From Hyperoplus lanceolatus (lineage: Eukaryota; Chordata; Actinopteri; Uranoscopiformes; Ammodytidae), in contig CM049402.1 of NCBI GenBank assembly GCA_026929865.2, positions 13,614,001-13,678,000 of the forward strand: 64,000 nt of DNA, given 5' to 3'. How positions within the stretch are numbered: the first letter of the stretch is position 1; every line of letters begins with the position of its first letter. The notes beneath the pieces were generated by a model that was not told where the DNA came from, ran no database searches, and saw only the letters and a list, made by a program, of their open reading frames with translations. Both the position numbers and the translations under genes were made by a program. This document shows positions 43,680 to 57,581 of this stretch, in pieces.

Positions 43680-46600
43680 TGTGCCTGAAAGCACATGCTG
43701 GTGTGCATGCGAGATGTAGCAGATGCTATTAGGTTTGACATGTGTGGAGTGATTGGGAGCTGAGTGTGTGTGATGCCAGGGGAAATCACGGCCTCTCTAT
43801 CTGGAGAACAGTGTGAGATGGAGCACACTTAGTCATGCTGACGGAACCACCAAGGATTTAGAAAGCTTTTAGTGTCTGTGTGCTTATGCGTGCGCCCCCT
43901 TTCTCTGCCTACTGTATGTGCACGAACGCGCTTAACAAATAAGTGTGTTGTGTGCGCGAGGAAGCACCTATACTTCCCCAAGTGCACAAGGGCGCACCCT
44001 GTCAATGCATGATGCATGTGCTGTGAAAATATTTCACGTCAGGCTCATCGTAAAAACGTAGTGGGTCATGAGGGGGAAAGGCTTATCAAATCGCTCCCAG
44101 CCACTGCACCATGTATATGCACAATTTATGTAAAAAAAAAAAGTGAAGAAGCTTTTAAGAGGTCGGTGGTGTTGGAATTGATACTAGGAAATGCAGGGGG
44201 TGAGTGACATTACTCATCTTTACTAAGGTTTGTATGGATATTTTTTTCAGAAGGGATGTACAAATGTTCTCATTCCCATATACAGTAGCCATTATCCACA
44301 CTTATCCTCACCTGTATATTTGAAGCCTTGTTATTCTCAGTTCAGCTCGATATTGGGTGATACTATTATCCACAGCCAAAGCATGGTTCAGGGCATCTAC
44401 TGTTATAAATCAAGAATGGTGAATTTCTTATGGCATTGCTGAGGTGTCCACCATCAAATCGGCGTTGTTCATCATCTCTAACTCATGAACAAGCTTCATG
44501 TGGACAGCCACTGTACACAGCTACTGTACATAAAATATCTGCAATAAAACGGTATTTTCTGACTTAAAGGTCTGAATAACCCCCACGGTTTTTCGGACAA
44601 ATGTGTGTGTGCTTGGTGAGCTAGCCATAAAGAATGTCTTTATCGTGGGAGTCTTCTTTGTGTGATTATTGTTGAATTATTGTTGTTGGATTATTCACGC
44701 TCCTTTAGTTTAACATGCCAAGGTAAAACCCTGCTTGGATTTATTTTGGCATGTGTGAATAGTCAAATCCATGTATTCATATCAGCACAAAAATTCTTAT
44801 GACCATCAACTTCAGCCTGTATCCCAATATGTGCCTGCTAAATCCATGCTGCTCCATTTTCTTTTTGTCTGCTTTTTTTGTCAGCTATTTTTTTTCTCTC
44901 GCTCTGCTTCTTTTTTTACAAGGCTTAAAAACTTAAATTCAGGCTCTTGACGACTTGTGCTGTGTGTATTTTAGCGCAAAGCCGTTAGAAGCTGACAACA
45001 TGGCAAAGCTTTTGCTGAGCCTCCAACAATTTTGACACTGCAGGGAAAATCGCTCTTAACTAAGCAGCTGATAAACCCAACTTTTGGATCTCTATCTCTC
45101 ATATACACACTCAATAACAGCACTTAGAATGCATTCATGCAAGGCCAAATGAGTTGTGTGTATGTTGTGTAATCATTGTTTTAAAACAGCTGTATTTGTT
45201 TGTTATATGCAGCAAGATTTGTCATAATGGCAGCTCATGAAGTCATTTCTACTTATGTATTTTAGTCAGATGGCTGGCAGCGACTCATAAGAGGATTTAC
45301 ACATTTAACAGTGGTGGAAACTCATCTTGCTAGGCTGATATTATTTTTCCACTAGGCTTCCAAAGCATTGTGGTCCAACCTCTTTATAAAGTGCCACGGT
45401 ATTTACAAAAACTGATGAGTAAGCACTTCCTCGTATTAAACTGCAACAATCCGTGGCGCGTGTCACATCTATATAAGGGGAGATGGGGTTTCTGTTTGAG
45501 AAAGCTCATGACAAATGCAGTCTATGAGCACTACTATGAGGCTTGATATCAAAATGATATTCCATTCGATGTATAACCAACTTTAATGCTCGGTAAAAAC
45601 CCACTGATTTTAATCATTCAAGAGGTAACTCACAGGTGCCTGCGTCCCTCTTTTAGAAGCTATTTTGGTTTGTGGCTCAGGGACAGTCGACAATACCACA
45701 AAGCATAACAGGAATATTTATACTGACTCTGGAATGTCAACTTCTGAATTTTTAGATCCCACACACACAATATACAGAAATATCTATGTGTGCGCGTGCG
45801 AAAGGCTAGAGGCTGTTTTCTCCTTTTTCCAGTATGTTTTGGTGTCTGTGCACATGCTTTCCTTTTGCGTGTGCCGTGTGCGTGAGGAGTTGTGTGTCCT
45901 GTTGCGAGGCTGCCAGGCAGGAACTGTGTGTTGCCACTGGGAAAAGACTTTAGTTTGGGCTAATGACATCAGTGTGAGATGAACAGCACGCGCTGGCCTG
46001 AGGACAACAGGGACTTCTGATTCATCCTACAAATTAAAAAAAACCCTGTGTGTAGAACTCTTTGAGCTGCACTCAGGGAACAATAATCATATAGTTTAAT
46101 AATAGTTTTCAGCATTAAATCATCTGTATTAGCTTAACACAGGAAGAGAACTACTGTGTCACTGTAGCCCCATTTCTAAAATGATATATGCATTTCCTAA
46201 CTTTTGAAGCTTTTAAATCAATAATTCATGCAGTTAGTTAGTTCTAGTAATAAATATCACAGATAATTATTTCCTATGCAGTTCCCCAGTGCTCTATGAA
46301 ATATCTATTAGATCACTGTTTTGATGTAGTCCTAGCACGCAACTGTTTTATGCGGAAAAAGTTCAAACTCACAGTATGCCAGCTGCCTAGCACCAAACAG
46401 GTCGCTAACCAAACAGGCACTTGGTCGCTAATTCAAAAGTTAGCTACCAAGTGGCAAACATGTTGGGTTTCAAAATAACTGAAAATTTTGTTTCGTGTCT
46501 GCCGGATGTGTAAATGGGAAACGGTTTGCTAACAAAAAAAGCACAACAACTGTATCAGTTGGTTATATATAAGTATTTTTTTAACAGCATTAATTAATAC

Positions 46601-48056
46601 AGGTTTATGGATATGGTCGTATCAAAATATCATTGAACCAGAAGCTGGCTAACTCATCCTGTCTGGTTACATCTGGGAGAATCCACTTCAATAATGGAAA
46701 TATGACTAGTCCTGAAGGGTTGAAACTTTAAAGCACCCATTTAGCTCTTTTCAACTTGAAGTGTCAAATTAGGTGTTTATTTTATTTTATCATCAGGTGT
46801 TTTGAACTAAACGTTGGTGCAGCACTGACTAATCAACGTAGACAGAGTCTGAGAACCGGTAGTAAAACAAGCCTCATTTGCATGATTCCCCCTGATCCTG
46901 AAAAGATTTCTGTCACTTCTCATCGCACATCCTCATTATGAAGGGTATTTGATAGTTAGGGATGAGGGAGGCACCGGCTTTGTCCACTTCAGTTTTTACC
47001 CGAAGGCAGCTGCTTTCCCTTTTAGCAGCTTCACTGTTGCCACTGCTTGAAATGTAAAACATCCTCATTCACCTTTCGGTAGAGAGTTGAAGAGCTCAAT
47101 GAGACTATAAGCAACAACTGACCAAAAATTGGATGAAGGCCATCATACCCACAGTCACTCAGTTGTTGTAAAGCCAGTTTGCCTATCTGCTTGCATAAAA
47201 CTTGGTTGATCATCTCTTTTTCTTTATTCTTTTCTTTTTGCCTTCCTATCACAGAGGCAGCATTTTTCCAATACTTTCCCAAGAAGGCTCATTTTCAACC
47301 AGTTTCAGTAATTCCATTAAAACAATAGCAAATACAATACTTCTCTGTGAAGGCCTGCCAGTAAGGCATCAGAAGAGATGATCATAAAATACTATCGGCA
47401 GGCAAACGGATCAATTCCTTTGAAAGAGCGCCTACTTTTTACTTTGTCTATTATTGATCTCTCAATGGGCAGCCTTTAATTCATAATTTGATTTTCTTCT
47501 CACAGCACCAGACAAATGGGTGAAAAGCAATAAAAAGAGAGATTGTGTAGAAAGTGGTTAGAAGCAAAGTTTCCCAACAATTATTCAGTTAGAAAGTTCA
47601 AAAGGCGCTATACAGACGAGTTGGCTGCAGGATTGTGAAATACGAAGATGCACAGGGAATTGATTGCTTAGTTTGAGCAAAACTCAAGAATGTGTTAGAT
47701 GTTGTAAATGATGTTAACTTTTGGAGAAAAGCATATTTTGGAGGTGTAAATGTATTGTAACATATCTCTCTTACATAAAGGTATTCCCATCCTTATTTTA
47801 ACACCATCACTGTCCTGGTGAGTAAAACAATACAATCCTTAGGTCATCTTGAGGTGAAAGCAAAGTCGTATAAGAATGGATTTCTAAGCATGCTGGTTTT
47901 GTTTTGGCTGGCTGAGGAGGATTTGATTCTCCCACACTGTTCTCAAACATCTAGCTCTGTCCCAGACACAGCTGCCTTGGACAAAAAATGCTTCTCAGTG
48001 CATTCCATTCCCATGAATCCCCCTTGTTTCCTGAAACATGCACGTTCACTTTTCAA

Positions 48057-48080
48057 ACACACACACACACACACACACAC
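48057..48080. repeat. (CA)n microsatellite, short
   Basis: About 12 CA units. Confidence 0.9.
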
Positions 48081-48505
48081 ATACACATTAAACCATTAAC
48101 ACCATTATCTAAAGGCGGCAATGACAGACTCTATACCTAGTGTTTGAAGCGTCACATATAAGATCTTAAACTCAATAACACATTTTAATACAACTATTGG
48201 CACATCTGGCACATAATACAAAATGGATCTAAGTTATGCAATAGTCTCTGCTTTCCTGTGTTCAGCAGTTCAGTGCTTTGTTTCCCCAGAGTGAACTCGA
48301 ATTAACCTGCATCTCTTGAGGGACAACAGACATCTCAGCCAGAGTTAGAGTGTTAGTCCAAGATGTCTACAGTCATTTAGGTTCACACGATTTTAGACAT
48401 TCAGCCCTAAGGAGCTTTAAAGGCAAAGAACAGCTGGAACAATATGCCCCCAGACCTGACTGCAAACTTGGAAATTTACTTTGGAGCTTGTTCATTCGAT
48501 GAGAT

Positions 48506-48508
<3 letters not shown>

Positions 48509-48567
<59 letters not shown>
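48509..48567. repeat. (AG)n microsatellite
   Basis: Uninterrupted AG run of 59 bp. Confidence 0.97.
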
Positions 48568-48570
<3 letters not shown>

Positions 48571-49139
48571 AAAAACAACACAGGTTAAACTGCACTGCGC
48601 TCCAATGTCCTGCTCTCTTCAAAACCGATGAGAAAGGTTGGGCGCACTGATGCATGCTTAATTGCACGCAGGGCTTCTTCTTTTATGGATCTAAAAAGGG
48701 ACACATCACCTACTCTCCTCTGTGTGGCTAGCAGGATGGTGGTGACAGCAGCAGCCAGCACCCTGTCCAATACAACTCTGCAAAAAGCATGCATGCCCTC
48801 AGATGTAAAGGTTGTATCTCTGAGGTCATGCATACACTACACAATGTGGAGACACTATCCCATAGGATCTATGGCATAAAGTGGACCTCCTCATGTTATT
48901 TTTACCCAAAATAGTCACAAACTCATACATACACTCAACAGAGATACAGCAAATGCCTCAAAATGGTCTTTTCTTGTTTCTAAAAATTGCAAGTATTTTC
49001 TTCTTCTTCTTTGAATTTTCAGCTTATATTAGTGTTTAATAAATGAATAAGTCCATTCACATACAGTACACACACATGCACAGGCACAAACAGAAACAAA
49101 AGTTAAGTTTAAGTTTTCTTCTTCTCACCCCTTTTCGAA

Positions 49140-49328
49140 CAGGTAAAGCAAGTGCAAGACAGTTTATTTTCATTTGTGGTTTTCATTGTGTGTAGATATT
49201 ACTTTACTATAACTGTCCACTTGTTTAATTTATTTTATTGTTTATTATTGCTTTGTTATTTTTTATTTATTTACTTGTTGGAAATAAAAACATTTTCAAT
49301 TCAATTCAATTCAATTCAATTCAATTCA
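49140..49328 (+). mobile_element. Truncated LINE 3' end with (CAATT)n tail
   Basis: AT-rich 3' UTR-like text ending GGAAATAAAAACATTTT, then six to seven TCAAT units (49296-49328). The layout resembles the tails of L2-like LINEs. No coding sequence remains; the 5' limit is approximate. Confidence 0.5.
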
Positions 49329-49579
49329 AACACAAGCTTTCTATTTATTTGATAGCACTAGGTGATTTTCCTTTCTTCAACTATTTTATAATGCAGTAAT
49401 AAAACATATAATACTACGGCCATCAGGGCTCCTTCTACTATTCCATCCTTTTTCGTCCCATAACCAAACTTTAATGGGAAGATTTAAGAGAAAAAATGCC
49501 TGTTGTGTAGTTGTATTCCTTACATACTGCAGGTGGCTGCTCAATTTGAATTATTTCAGGATTTTGTAAAAAAATCGAT

Positions 49580-50230
49580 TTAATTGATTGCATTGCATAA
49601 TTGGCCATTCAAGCAAAGGCAAAGGCTCCAGTCAAGTCCTCAGGCCTTATAAATTCATATTTTACTCTAGCGTGTGCTGAGCTTCATGCTCCCAGTTCTG
49701 ACATCAGTGACCTTGCCAGAACCTCCCTGGAAGTTTTCTGTTTAGTTTTGGGTTACACAGAGGAAGTTCCGCTCCCCCGCAACCCCCCGGCGAGAAGTCG
49801 GACATTGATGAATGTTGGTTCCAGATGTCGACGCCAGAAAAACCATTCTAGAAGCACGTAGAATTACAAGAACGCGGGGAATGCGGCGAGGCCCTGGTAC
49901 CATCACAGACACTCTTCCAGAGTGATTTCCTCTGCTATAACTCAAGTGACGGTGTCGGTGTCTGGCCAAATCAGGAATGTATGGCGCTGAAGTTTGAGCC
50001 TCAGCTGGGGGCTTGGTCCTCCTCCCATGAGAGGTTTCATTTTCCATAAGTACACTGGAGCTGGGATTATCAACGATGTGTCGCAACATGTCACGGTCAG
50101 AACTGGAGCAATATGTCTGGGGGGGATGTTATACTTATCTGAGACAATGATAATCTGAATTTTTCTACCCCTGCAATCAGTGTCTCTGCCTGTCACATTG
50201 GCTGGCTTCTCTCTCCTCTTCTCAGGTATA
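49580..50230 (-). other. Unidentified CpG-richer segment with antisense ORFs
   Basis: Differs in composition from its AT-rich neighbours. Minus-strand ORFs at 49742-50089 (115 codons) and, in another frame, 49942-50196 are not recognised. The first is Arg/His-rich (ARHRHRHLSY) with no domain motif that I can name. No terminal repeats were found. A decayed mobile element is the most likely explanation. Confidence 0.3.
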
Positions 50231-52560
50231 GTATGACTCTTGCCGTATCCATCTTGTTTTTTTGGCGGGGCATCCTGCCAGCAGCTGGCATAGTAACAGG
50301 TGTCATATATATATAGATGTAGCTGCCATCAGCACTGGTGTTACATGACCTCATCTATAAATACGGGATACGTGATAGTGACATGATTTACTGGCCCGCT
50401 CCATGGTGGGTCCAATTAGATAAGGCAAAGTACAGTGGAAATGGGAGTAAATCACTTTCGACCACCGAGGAGGAAGCAAGCGCATATGTTAGGGTGGACA
50501 CAGCCACTTTGATACTAATGGAGACACTCTGTCTTGTCACCCTGACCACGGCTACTGTGTGTGTGAGTGTGTGTGGATTGGGACAGGTGGAATAGTTTCT
50601 TGATACTGTGAGTCCGGGTGTGTCTGTGTGTTTGTTTGATTTGTTATACGCATATTGCTTTTTTTCTGCTCTACATCTGAATGCCTGCAGGGCCCAGGAG
50701 GGTGTCACACTATTTCGGCCAAGATAAAATGCTGCCTCGCTGAAAATGTCCCTGTTCCTCTCAAATGGGTCTCCAATGGCATTATCTACTATCATATTCA
50801 ATAGCACTGAAGCAGAAGCAAACGTAAAGCGGACTGTTTTGCTTCATAAATCAAATAATGCTGCAGGGGGTTTTTCCACTTGCCCTTTATGTACTGCAAG
50901 TACATTTCAAACATAAATACCCTAAAATAACAGAGCTCGGGGAACCAATTTAATATATTTCATGGTCGTCCAATTGCACTATTGATTACTGAATTTGTGC
51001 ACAAGCTAAGAAAAGACACAGGTAAAATCATCGTTTGTCAAGCACTGGGAAATTTTGAGATTGTACCTTTAATCTGCAGGGCAAGGCAATGGAGGAGTAC
51101 AGTGTATTTGTGGCTCATAACCTTATCGTTCTCTCGCAGAACAAGCCCCCAATTTCTGTAGTCCATGAGCTCAGATGTAACGTCTCTAGAGGTTGTATTA
51201 TAAGCCGACAAGTGTGAAGCTTTTAGGTCGGAAGGTGTCAATCACACCAGATTATTGTTATAGTTGAAGGTTTGAAAAAGATGACGTGCACAGCTGGCTT
51301 TGAGAAGACAAAAAAGAGTCCAAAGAGATAGTAGATCCCATTCGTTGAATTTCAATTATTAAGGTATCAGATAAAACATTTCATTTCCAGTTGGGCTGTC
51401 TTTTTTTTGCGATGGAAGCCAAAGCTGCTCTGTTATGTCTGCTCCATATCTTTTTAGGCAATCCCGCAGTAGAAACATGTTCAATTTAATCCCAGCAGCC
51501 AGCTGTAGAGATAGCACGAAGTCATAGAGATGTATTGTCACAGCTATCTTCTAGTTTTTACAGTTAAAAATGGAGGAGAACAAACAAGGAGATGAAGGTT
51601 AGGGTCGAGGGAGAAATGAGGAAATGTGGGAGAGCTGACGTGGCAGAGGCTGTAGTACGGGAACGAGAGATCAGAGGTGGCTGGGGAGCAAAAGCTATTA
51701 ATGGAGGGCGGGAAAGAGAATCTGTTGTGATTCTAGGAAGTTGAGTTCAGGGCTATTTCACTCAACGTGACTAATTGTTTCAAAATGACAAGCCCTCACT
51801 TCTACCCCCGGCCTCCAGTGAGCCCGCAGGTGAAGATTCCGCTATCCTCACAGTCTATTTGATGCAGAAAGAATGAAAGAATAGATCCATTTTTATTTTT
51901 TGCAAATTAGTATGATGCAGATTTTTAAGATATGTTTTACTTGACACATAAAAGCAGAGATTTAAAGCTATAGTGGAACCTGTTTTAAAACTTCATTTTG
52001 AATAATCAGATGTATTGCCAAGAAAATGTTTGCATACGAAAAATGTGCCTTATTAGCGCAATATACAATAACCACATGTACATACAATAAAAAAAGGCTC
52101 CAGCTACATATTTATCATCCAGACAGGAGTAGTGTGAGGAAGCTAAAACCCATATTTCCCTATGGTGTGAAAAGAAATGTAGAAATTAAAATAGCTGTAC
52201 TGTGGAATTGTGTTTGTTTCTTAAGCTCAAAAACTTATTCTCAAATTGCCCCCTTTCGTTTCCGAAAGGCTAATTTAGTGTATTATTAGTGTCAAATCTT
52301 TTGGAGGATAATAGGATATTGCTGGAATTAGTCTTAAAAGAGCAATAACAATTTCTTAATTAAATTGCCACATAGGCGAGATGATGGGAAACACTTAAGC
52401 AGGGAGAGAATCATGAAATAGAATAGAAAGGGATGATTATAGTAATGGTGATCATGATTCCACTCTTAGAAAAATCACTTAATCTTGTCCACATCAGTCG
52501 CTTCTTTCCTGACAGCCTTCTCTCAGAAGGACAGGAAATGGGTTTAAAGAGCATGTACAT

Positions 52561-52747
52561 GGGGCGCCCTTAGCTCAGTTGGTAGGGCGTCCCCCCCATG
52601 GGCCTCGGCCAGCAGCGGACCCGGGTTCGATTCCAGCCCGCGTCGTTCTCTGCATGTCACTCCCCTCTCTGCCCCATTTCAACTCTGTCTCTCCACTATC
52701 AATAAAGCATAAAAATGCCAAAAAAATATCTTAAAAAAAATAAAAAT
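52561..52747 (+). mobile_element. tRNA-derived SINE with 15-bp target duplication
   Basis: The tRNA-like head has box A (TAGCTCAGTTGG, about 52571-52582) and box B (GGGTTCGATTCC, 52622-52633), followed by a unique body (CATTTCAACTCTGTCTCTCC) and an A-rich tail with AATAAAGC. It is flanked by identical AAAGAGCATGTACAT (52546-52560 and 52748-52762). Mobilised in trans by a LINE reverse transcriptase. Confidence 0.94.
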
Positions 52748-54270
52748 AAAGAGCATGTACATACCAGCTCAACCTGAAAGCCCTCCATATCCAGTGTTGG
52801 TGACGTACACATGCATTTTTCCACTAGTGCCAGTGTGCTGCGATCCATGTGACGGGAGTGGGAGATTATCTGCTATGTCACGTTTCCCCACGAGTGATCT
52901 GACAAAACACCGCCAAGGACTCTGGAAGCTGTGGGTTTGTGATGAAAAACCTTGAAAACTGTCATGTCGGTTATGCATTGCGTTTTCACAGGCAACGCGT
53001 GCACAGCTCCAAGTGTCACAGTTATCTTGAGGAAATAAAATGCCTACTCTCCGCTATCAGTCTTTTCCCAGCTGATTACAATACATTAAAGTTTTTCCTT
53101 GAAGTTCAAATCTAATGCGAGACGCCAAGCATAATGTGGAAGTGTCAAGCCAGTGACCGAGATGACACTACACTTTTTACTGTATGAGATAACAGCTTTG
53201 ATATATTTACAGCTTTAGTATACTCCTTTTTTATTGACAATCCTTACCATCCAATAACCATACTTCCATCCTGTTTAGCTTGCCAGATTTAGGATGTCCC
53301 AATACAAGCATGCCAAATGCAGTATGCCAAATATACTCATATGTTCTACTACATCCAGTCGCATTTTGATTTTGAAGTATGCAGGTCAGCATTTTGTGGC
53401 ATCATTTAACTTGTGTCAAATGATCAATTGTGTAAAAGTGAATGTACATTTAGTAGTTAAACCTGTACAAATCAACACTAGGTTTGGCGACAGCTTTTAA
53501 CATGTGTGCCAAATGTGTCTTCTTTTGACGCCTCCCCATTGTTTTCTCTCTTTATCACGTTGGGCAGATGCCTATGTGATTACAGGCTTAAGGAGGGTTT
53601 TACTCAGAACAACATCTTGGTTTCAGCAACACATTATTTTTGATCAGCTAACCAGGCACCATTTGCTGCTATGTTTATTTCCCCTCTGTGGCAACTTTTT
53701 GCACAGAGCCTTGGGGCGCTTCAAATCAAATAGGATTATAGTGTTTAATCAAACACATCTAGTTATGAACGTAGAAGATGTCGGAATAGGATTCATGCTG
53801 CCAATGTACAATCGTAAATCTGATATGAAATTGTTCCCTAATACCTCCATGTCTCCAGTGAGTAAAAACCAATATGAAGTACCATTTATGCTTGTGCACA
53901 CATCCGCATTATGTGCAAACACAAAATATACAAAACGGTCATACCCCATCTTGGGGATTTTCTGCACTCTCTGCACCCATGGAATCAATGGGGTTGCCTA
54001 GGGTTTACTCTTTCTAAACATCCTCTGCAGAAGCCATTTGTTTATGTGTGGAAGCTGCTGGTGTCATTTGTTTGTCGCTGACCTGGCTCTGCACTTCCAC
54101 TGAATGATTGAGGTTTTTTTTTACTTGTAAAACAGTTCATGTGAATTAATTTCACAGTCAAATAAAAAAGATTCTTCCCCTCAATTTAATTCCAGACAAC
54201 ATTTAGCTTTTTAACAAACGTGCTTGCTCGGTTTCTGTCCAGCACACATTTAGTTTGATTTTCGTTAGTA

Positions 54271-55526
54271 AGGGAGAACGGGGTAATCTGAGCCACTTTT
54301 TACATTTGCTCCCCTCTAAGCAAGCTAAAATGATTTATCACTCAAATGTATACATTTCCCAGTAATTCAGGATGTTTCCTAGAAATGGGCATTAGCAGAT
54401 TGTTTCAAGACAAAGGGCAGTGAAAGTATGATTGTTTTAAAAAAAGTTGTGATGTGGCTCACTTTGCCCCAGCTGTGGGGTAATCTGATCCACTTACTTT
54501 TTCCACTCTGAAACTACCATAACAACACATATTGTAACAGTTAGAATCCTGAAAGCTAGCCACACATTCCAGAACTAATGTCGGAGTAGTAAAAGAATGA
54601 TGGGGTTTGGTCAATTAAGCAAAGCAAATTTTCTAAACACTTGAAAGTAACTCTGGACAAAATACAAAATCAAATACAACATATTATAATTCAAAAGGTT
54701 TAATAAGATTCAAATGAAATATAGAACCAGTTAGATTAGAACACAGTCTGGGGGTCAGAACACAGGACCCTTAGAGCCAGCTAGTGTCTGGGGGTCAAAG
54801 CATAGGAAAATCAGAACCAGCGAGAACAGCCTGGGACTCAGAACACAGGAGAAGACCCAACTGGATTATAACATCAGCCTGTCATACTCTACAACTAGGC
54901 CTACTCTACATTCCAGCCCTGAAGGTTACAGGGAAAGATGAGAAGATGCTCTTTCTGTGTGGTTGCCCCAAGTCATCTTCCTGGTGTATTTCCTTGGCAT
55001 GATGGCTTTTCTACAATGTGTATGACATTAAAATAAAACATATGTCATGTAATATTACATTAAAATATGTTTAAGACTAAACTTAACTTGTGCCTTATGG
55101 TGGGGGAAAGTGAGACAGTGGCTCACTTTCCCCCACAGCATTTGACTCACTTTCCCCCACCACCACAATTTGAGGAAAAACTACCTCTCTTAGCATTTCA
55201 GGCTAATTTTCAGTTATCAGCATCACATGGTTTCATATGTTGGTAGTTCATCAACACGTATGATAGAAGTTTTTCTACGTGAATACATTTGCTTTGGCAC
55301 AACAGTTGATTAAGTTGACAGCACGAAAATTTACTTTTACATGCAAAATACCTATTTCGGTGAAAAAAAAACATGCTTACCACAGCACCATGAGGTCCTT
55401 TCAGGGCCAACGGGAAATGAGAGGGGCTTGAAAACATATATCTCACATGACCACAAATGTTTTCCATTGCCTAGATACAGGGGGTGGCTCACATTACCCG
55501 ATGCCTCAGATTCCCCCGTTCTCCCC
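54271..55526. mobile_element. TA-flanked DNA transposon, 1.26 kb, no intact transposase
   Basis: TA at 54269-54270 and 55527-55528 flanks AGGGAGAACGGGGTAATCTGAG on the left and the imperfect inverse (CTCAGATTCCCCCGTTCTCCCC) on the right. Copies of GTGGCTCACTTT(G/C)CCCC recur inside (near 54450, 55120, 55150 and, inverted in sense, near both ends). TA target sites suggest a Tc1/mariner-type element, but no DDE motif is seen. It contains the minisatellite listed at 54722-54856. Confidence 0.75.
54722..54856. repeat. Degenerate minisatellite, about three units of 40-55 bp
   Basis: Units share a GAACCAG or GAGCCAG start, a GTCTGGGGGTC or GCCTGGGACTC core and an ACACAGGA or GCATAGGA end. Confidence 0.7.
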
Positions 55527-55528
55527 TA

Positions 55529-56611
55529 CTATGTTTGGGGAGTTCAACTTCATACAGAGAAAACTTTTTTTTTAAATTGCCTTCAAGAATGTTGGTTTGG
55601 AGTAATTATAAATATTTTTATGTGTATTCATGGTGTTATAATTGGTAGAAATTCCTAGCAGTGCTTTGCTGAAAGGATGTTGTTTTTTTTTAACATTACC
55701 TGTTGTAGCAATAACTGATTGGGTATAAGGAACACCAGAGCCAAGCAATGGCCTTCTGGGTCCCGTCAGTTAGAATGACTCAAACCCAACATCTCTCTGT
55801 TATTGCATTTTAGAAAATTAGGCCAAATGAATAACCGAGTCATATGAATATACCAACGAGCCAGCAGCTAGATAATTATATTACAGCCAATCAATGTGTG
55901 CTTTGAGCGGCCTGTCTGTCTGTGTGGCTTCCTCTTGCTGTAAGGCGTCTGTACTTTGCCTGAGCTTAGCAGGTATAATGGCCAAATTAATTTGTGAATC
56001 TAAAATCCATTTGCAACAGAAACCAATCAGGGAAAAGAAGCCCCATCATGCTGTAAGCTGCCGCTCCGGAGCTGGTGCCATGGAAAGTGAATGAAAAGGA
56101 CAGGTGGTTAGTAACAAGCCATGGAAAGCTTGCCTAACGAGCTGGGCCGTGTCCTCGCTGTCACACATGTCGTCATTCATTTGCAGCTCCGAAAACTGTA
56201 TTTTCTAAATATCTACAAGATTGTTTTTTCTTTTTCATTGAGATGGATTACAAAACATTGTTTAAGTTTGCCCTGAAAACTCTTGAAGATTTTTGAAGAA
56301 ATATCAGAATAGTGGAGGTTATACGAGATTGTCAAAGGCATATCTTTGTTTTGTTTTTAATACTGCAGAACCAATTTGCCTGACATTGCAAACATGCTGT
56401 CGTGGGAGCTGAACCATTTCCTATCTGCAAATGGTGCTAAGACTGTTGATTTTATTTTTAATTTTTTTTAAGCAAGTCTCCAGAGGATATTCTGTCCTTT
56501 AAGTTTTTCTTTGAGAGAGGTTGGAGGTATAGGTCAGGAACAGGCACTGCATTGGTGAAAGAAACATCATCTGGCCAAACATGATGGGGTAACCCGTCAT
56601 GTTTCCCTTGA
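55529..56611. other. Intronic sequence, nothing recognised
   Basis: AT-rich, with no gene-like ORF and no paired termini found. Confidence 0.4.
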
Positions 56612-56780
56612 AGGAATTTTCCAAAATATTGGGAAATTCGCTTTTTCTCCTATCTTACCCTACTTTTAGAGGATCAGATCAATATCATTTCGGCATGTGT
56701 GAAATCAATACAGAGACAGCACTGTGGCTTGTTAAGCCTAGCTGAGGACAACGATAAGTGGAACCAGTGGGACTGCAGTT
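56612..56780 (-). repeat. Interspersed fish repeat, reverse copy
   Basis: AAGGAATTTTCCAAAATATTGGGAAATTCGC, then GATCAATATCA, then GGCTTGTTAAGCCTAGCTGAGG is the inverted order of the blocks at 41884-42065. The + strand start AAGGAATT resembles one end of the full repeat. Confidence 0.5.
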
Positions 56781-57581
56781 TCTTTCATTTCTCCTTTTTC
56801 TTCTTATTGTGTTTTGTTCACATCTGTCACATTGGGAGTCCAGACCCTATTAAGTGTGGTCTTCTGAAAATGGATTAATAGGCTGTGAGTATTATCTACA
56901 CCTCCCTCGACGGTTACATTGTACCTCTCTGCTGCTAATTTTTTTTCTTTTATTGGAATCAACATTGCCATTGTTTGGATAGATATCCATCGGTGAAGCA
57001 TACCAAGCAAAATAATCTAAAACAGACATTCAAGGAGCGTCCTGTGCAGTCGTTTGTGACTGGCGTTCATTTCACTTGTGTCTTACAATCGAGGCAATTT
57101 TACCGAGATACAGGCTGTGTACGTCATGATGTCAGTCACAGATAAAAAGAAACACATTTGACTTGACAGGGTTTGCCATAGCTGATTAGCTTCAGAGCTG
57201 TACAGTCTGTTTCTCTGGTCCTAACCATCATTGTAACCTTGTGCAGACTATAAATAACTCTATATGCTGATGTCTTCTTCCTATCAAAGCAAGCTAACAT
57301 GATGATGATATGGTGTGTCTTTAAGCAGGAGTCACAGTGGTTGGCTCCAGCTCCAGTCTTGAGGACAAGAATATATTCCCTATGTAGCCCGCAGCCAGTA
57401 GCACAAACCTAATGATATCATCTACTGGGGATAACACTCGGATGTGGATAACAAGGATTTGTTATGAAGCCGCACAGCATACACAACTCAGATGATGCAA
57501 CTATTTTTAAGGTCCACTCGTACCTGCTGGTAGGCTCCCGCAACTGTAGGGTGGAAATAGTTTTTAAAAAATCTGCAGTAT

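Noticed and set aside
43287..43828. Long Thr/His and Cys/Val ORFs
   Set aside because: Direct translations of the GT/GCGT microsatellite; the same holds for ORFs at 1333-1626, 32682-32939 and 62057-62479.
46420..46453. Short inverted repeat ACTTGGT(C/A)GCTAA
   Set aside because: 13-bp arms with a mismatch and no target duplication; not enough to call an element.
52561..52640. A tRNA gene
   Set aside because: Box A and box B are present, but the cloverleaf is imperfect and the sequence continues into a SINE body and tail between target duplications.
54784..55002. 72-codon ORF within the TA-flanked element
   Set aside because: Lies on the minisatellite and has no transposase motif.
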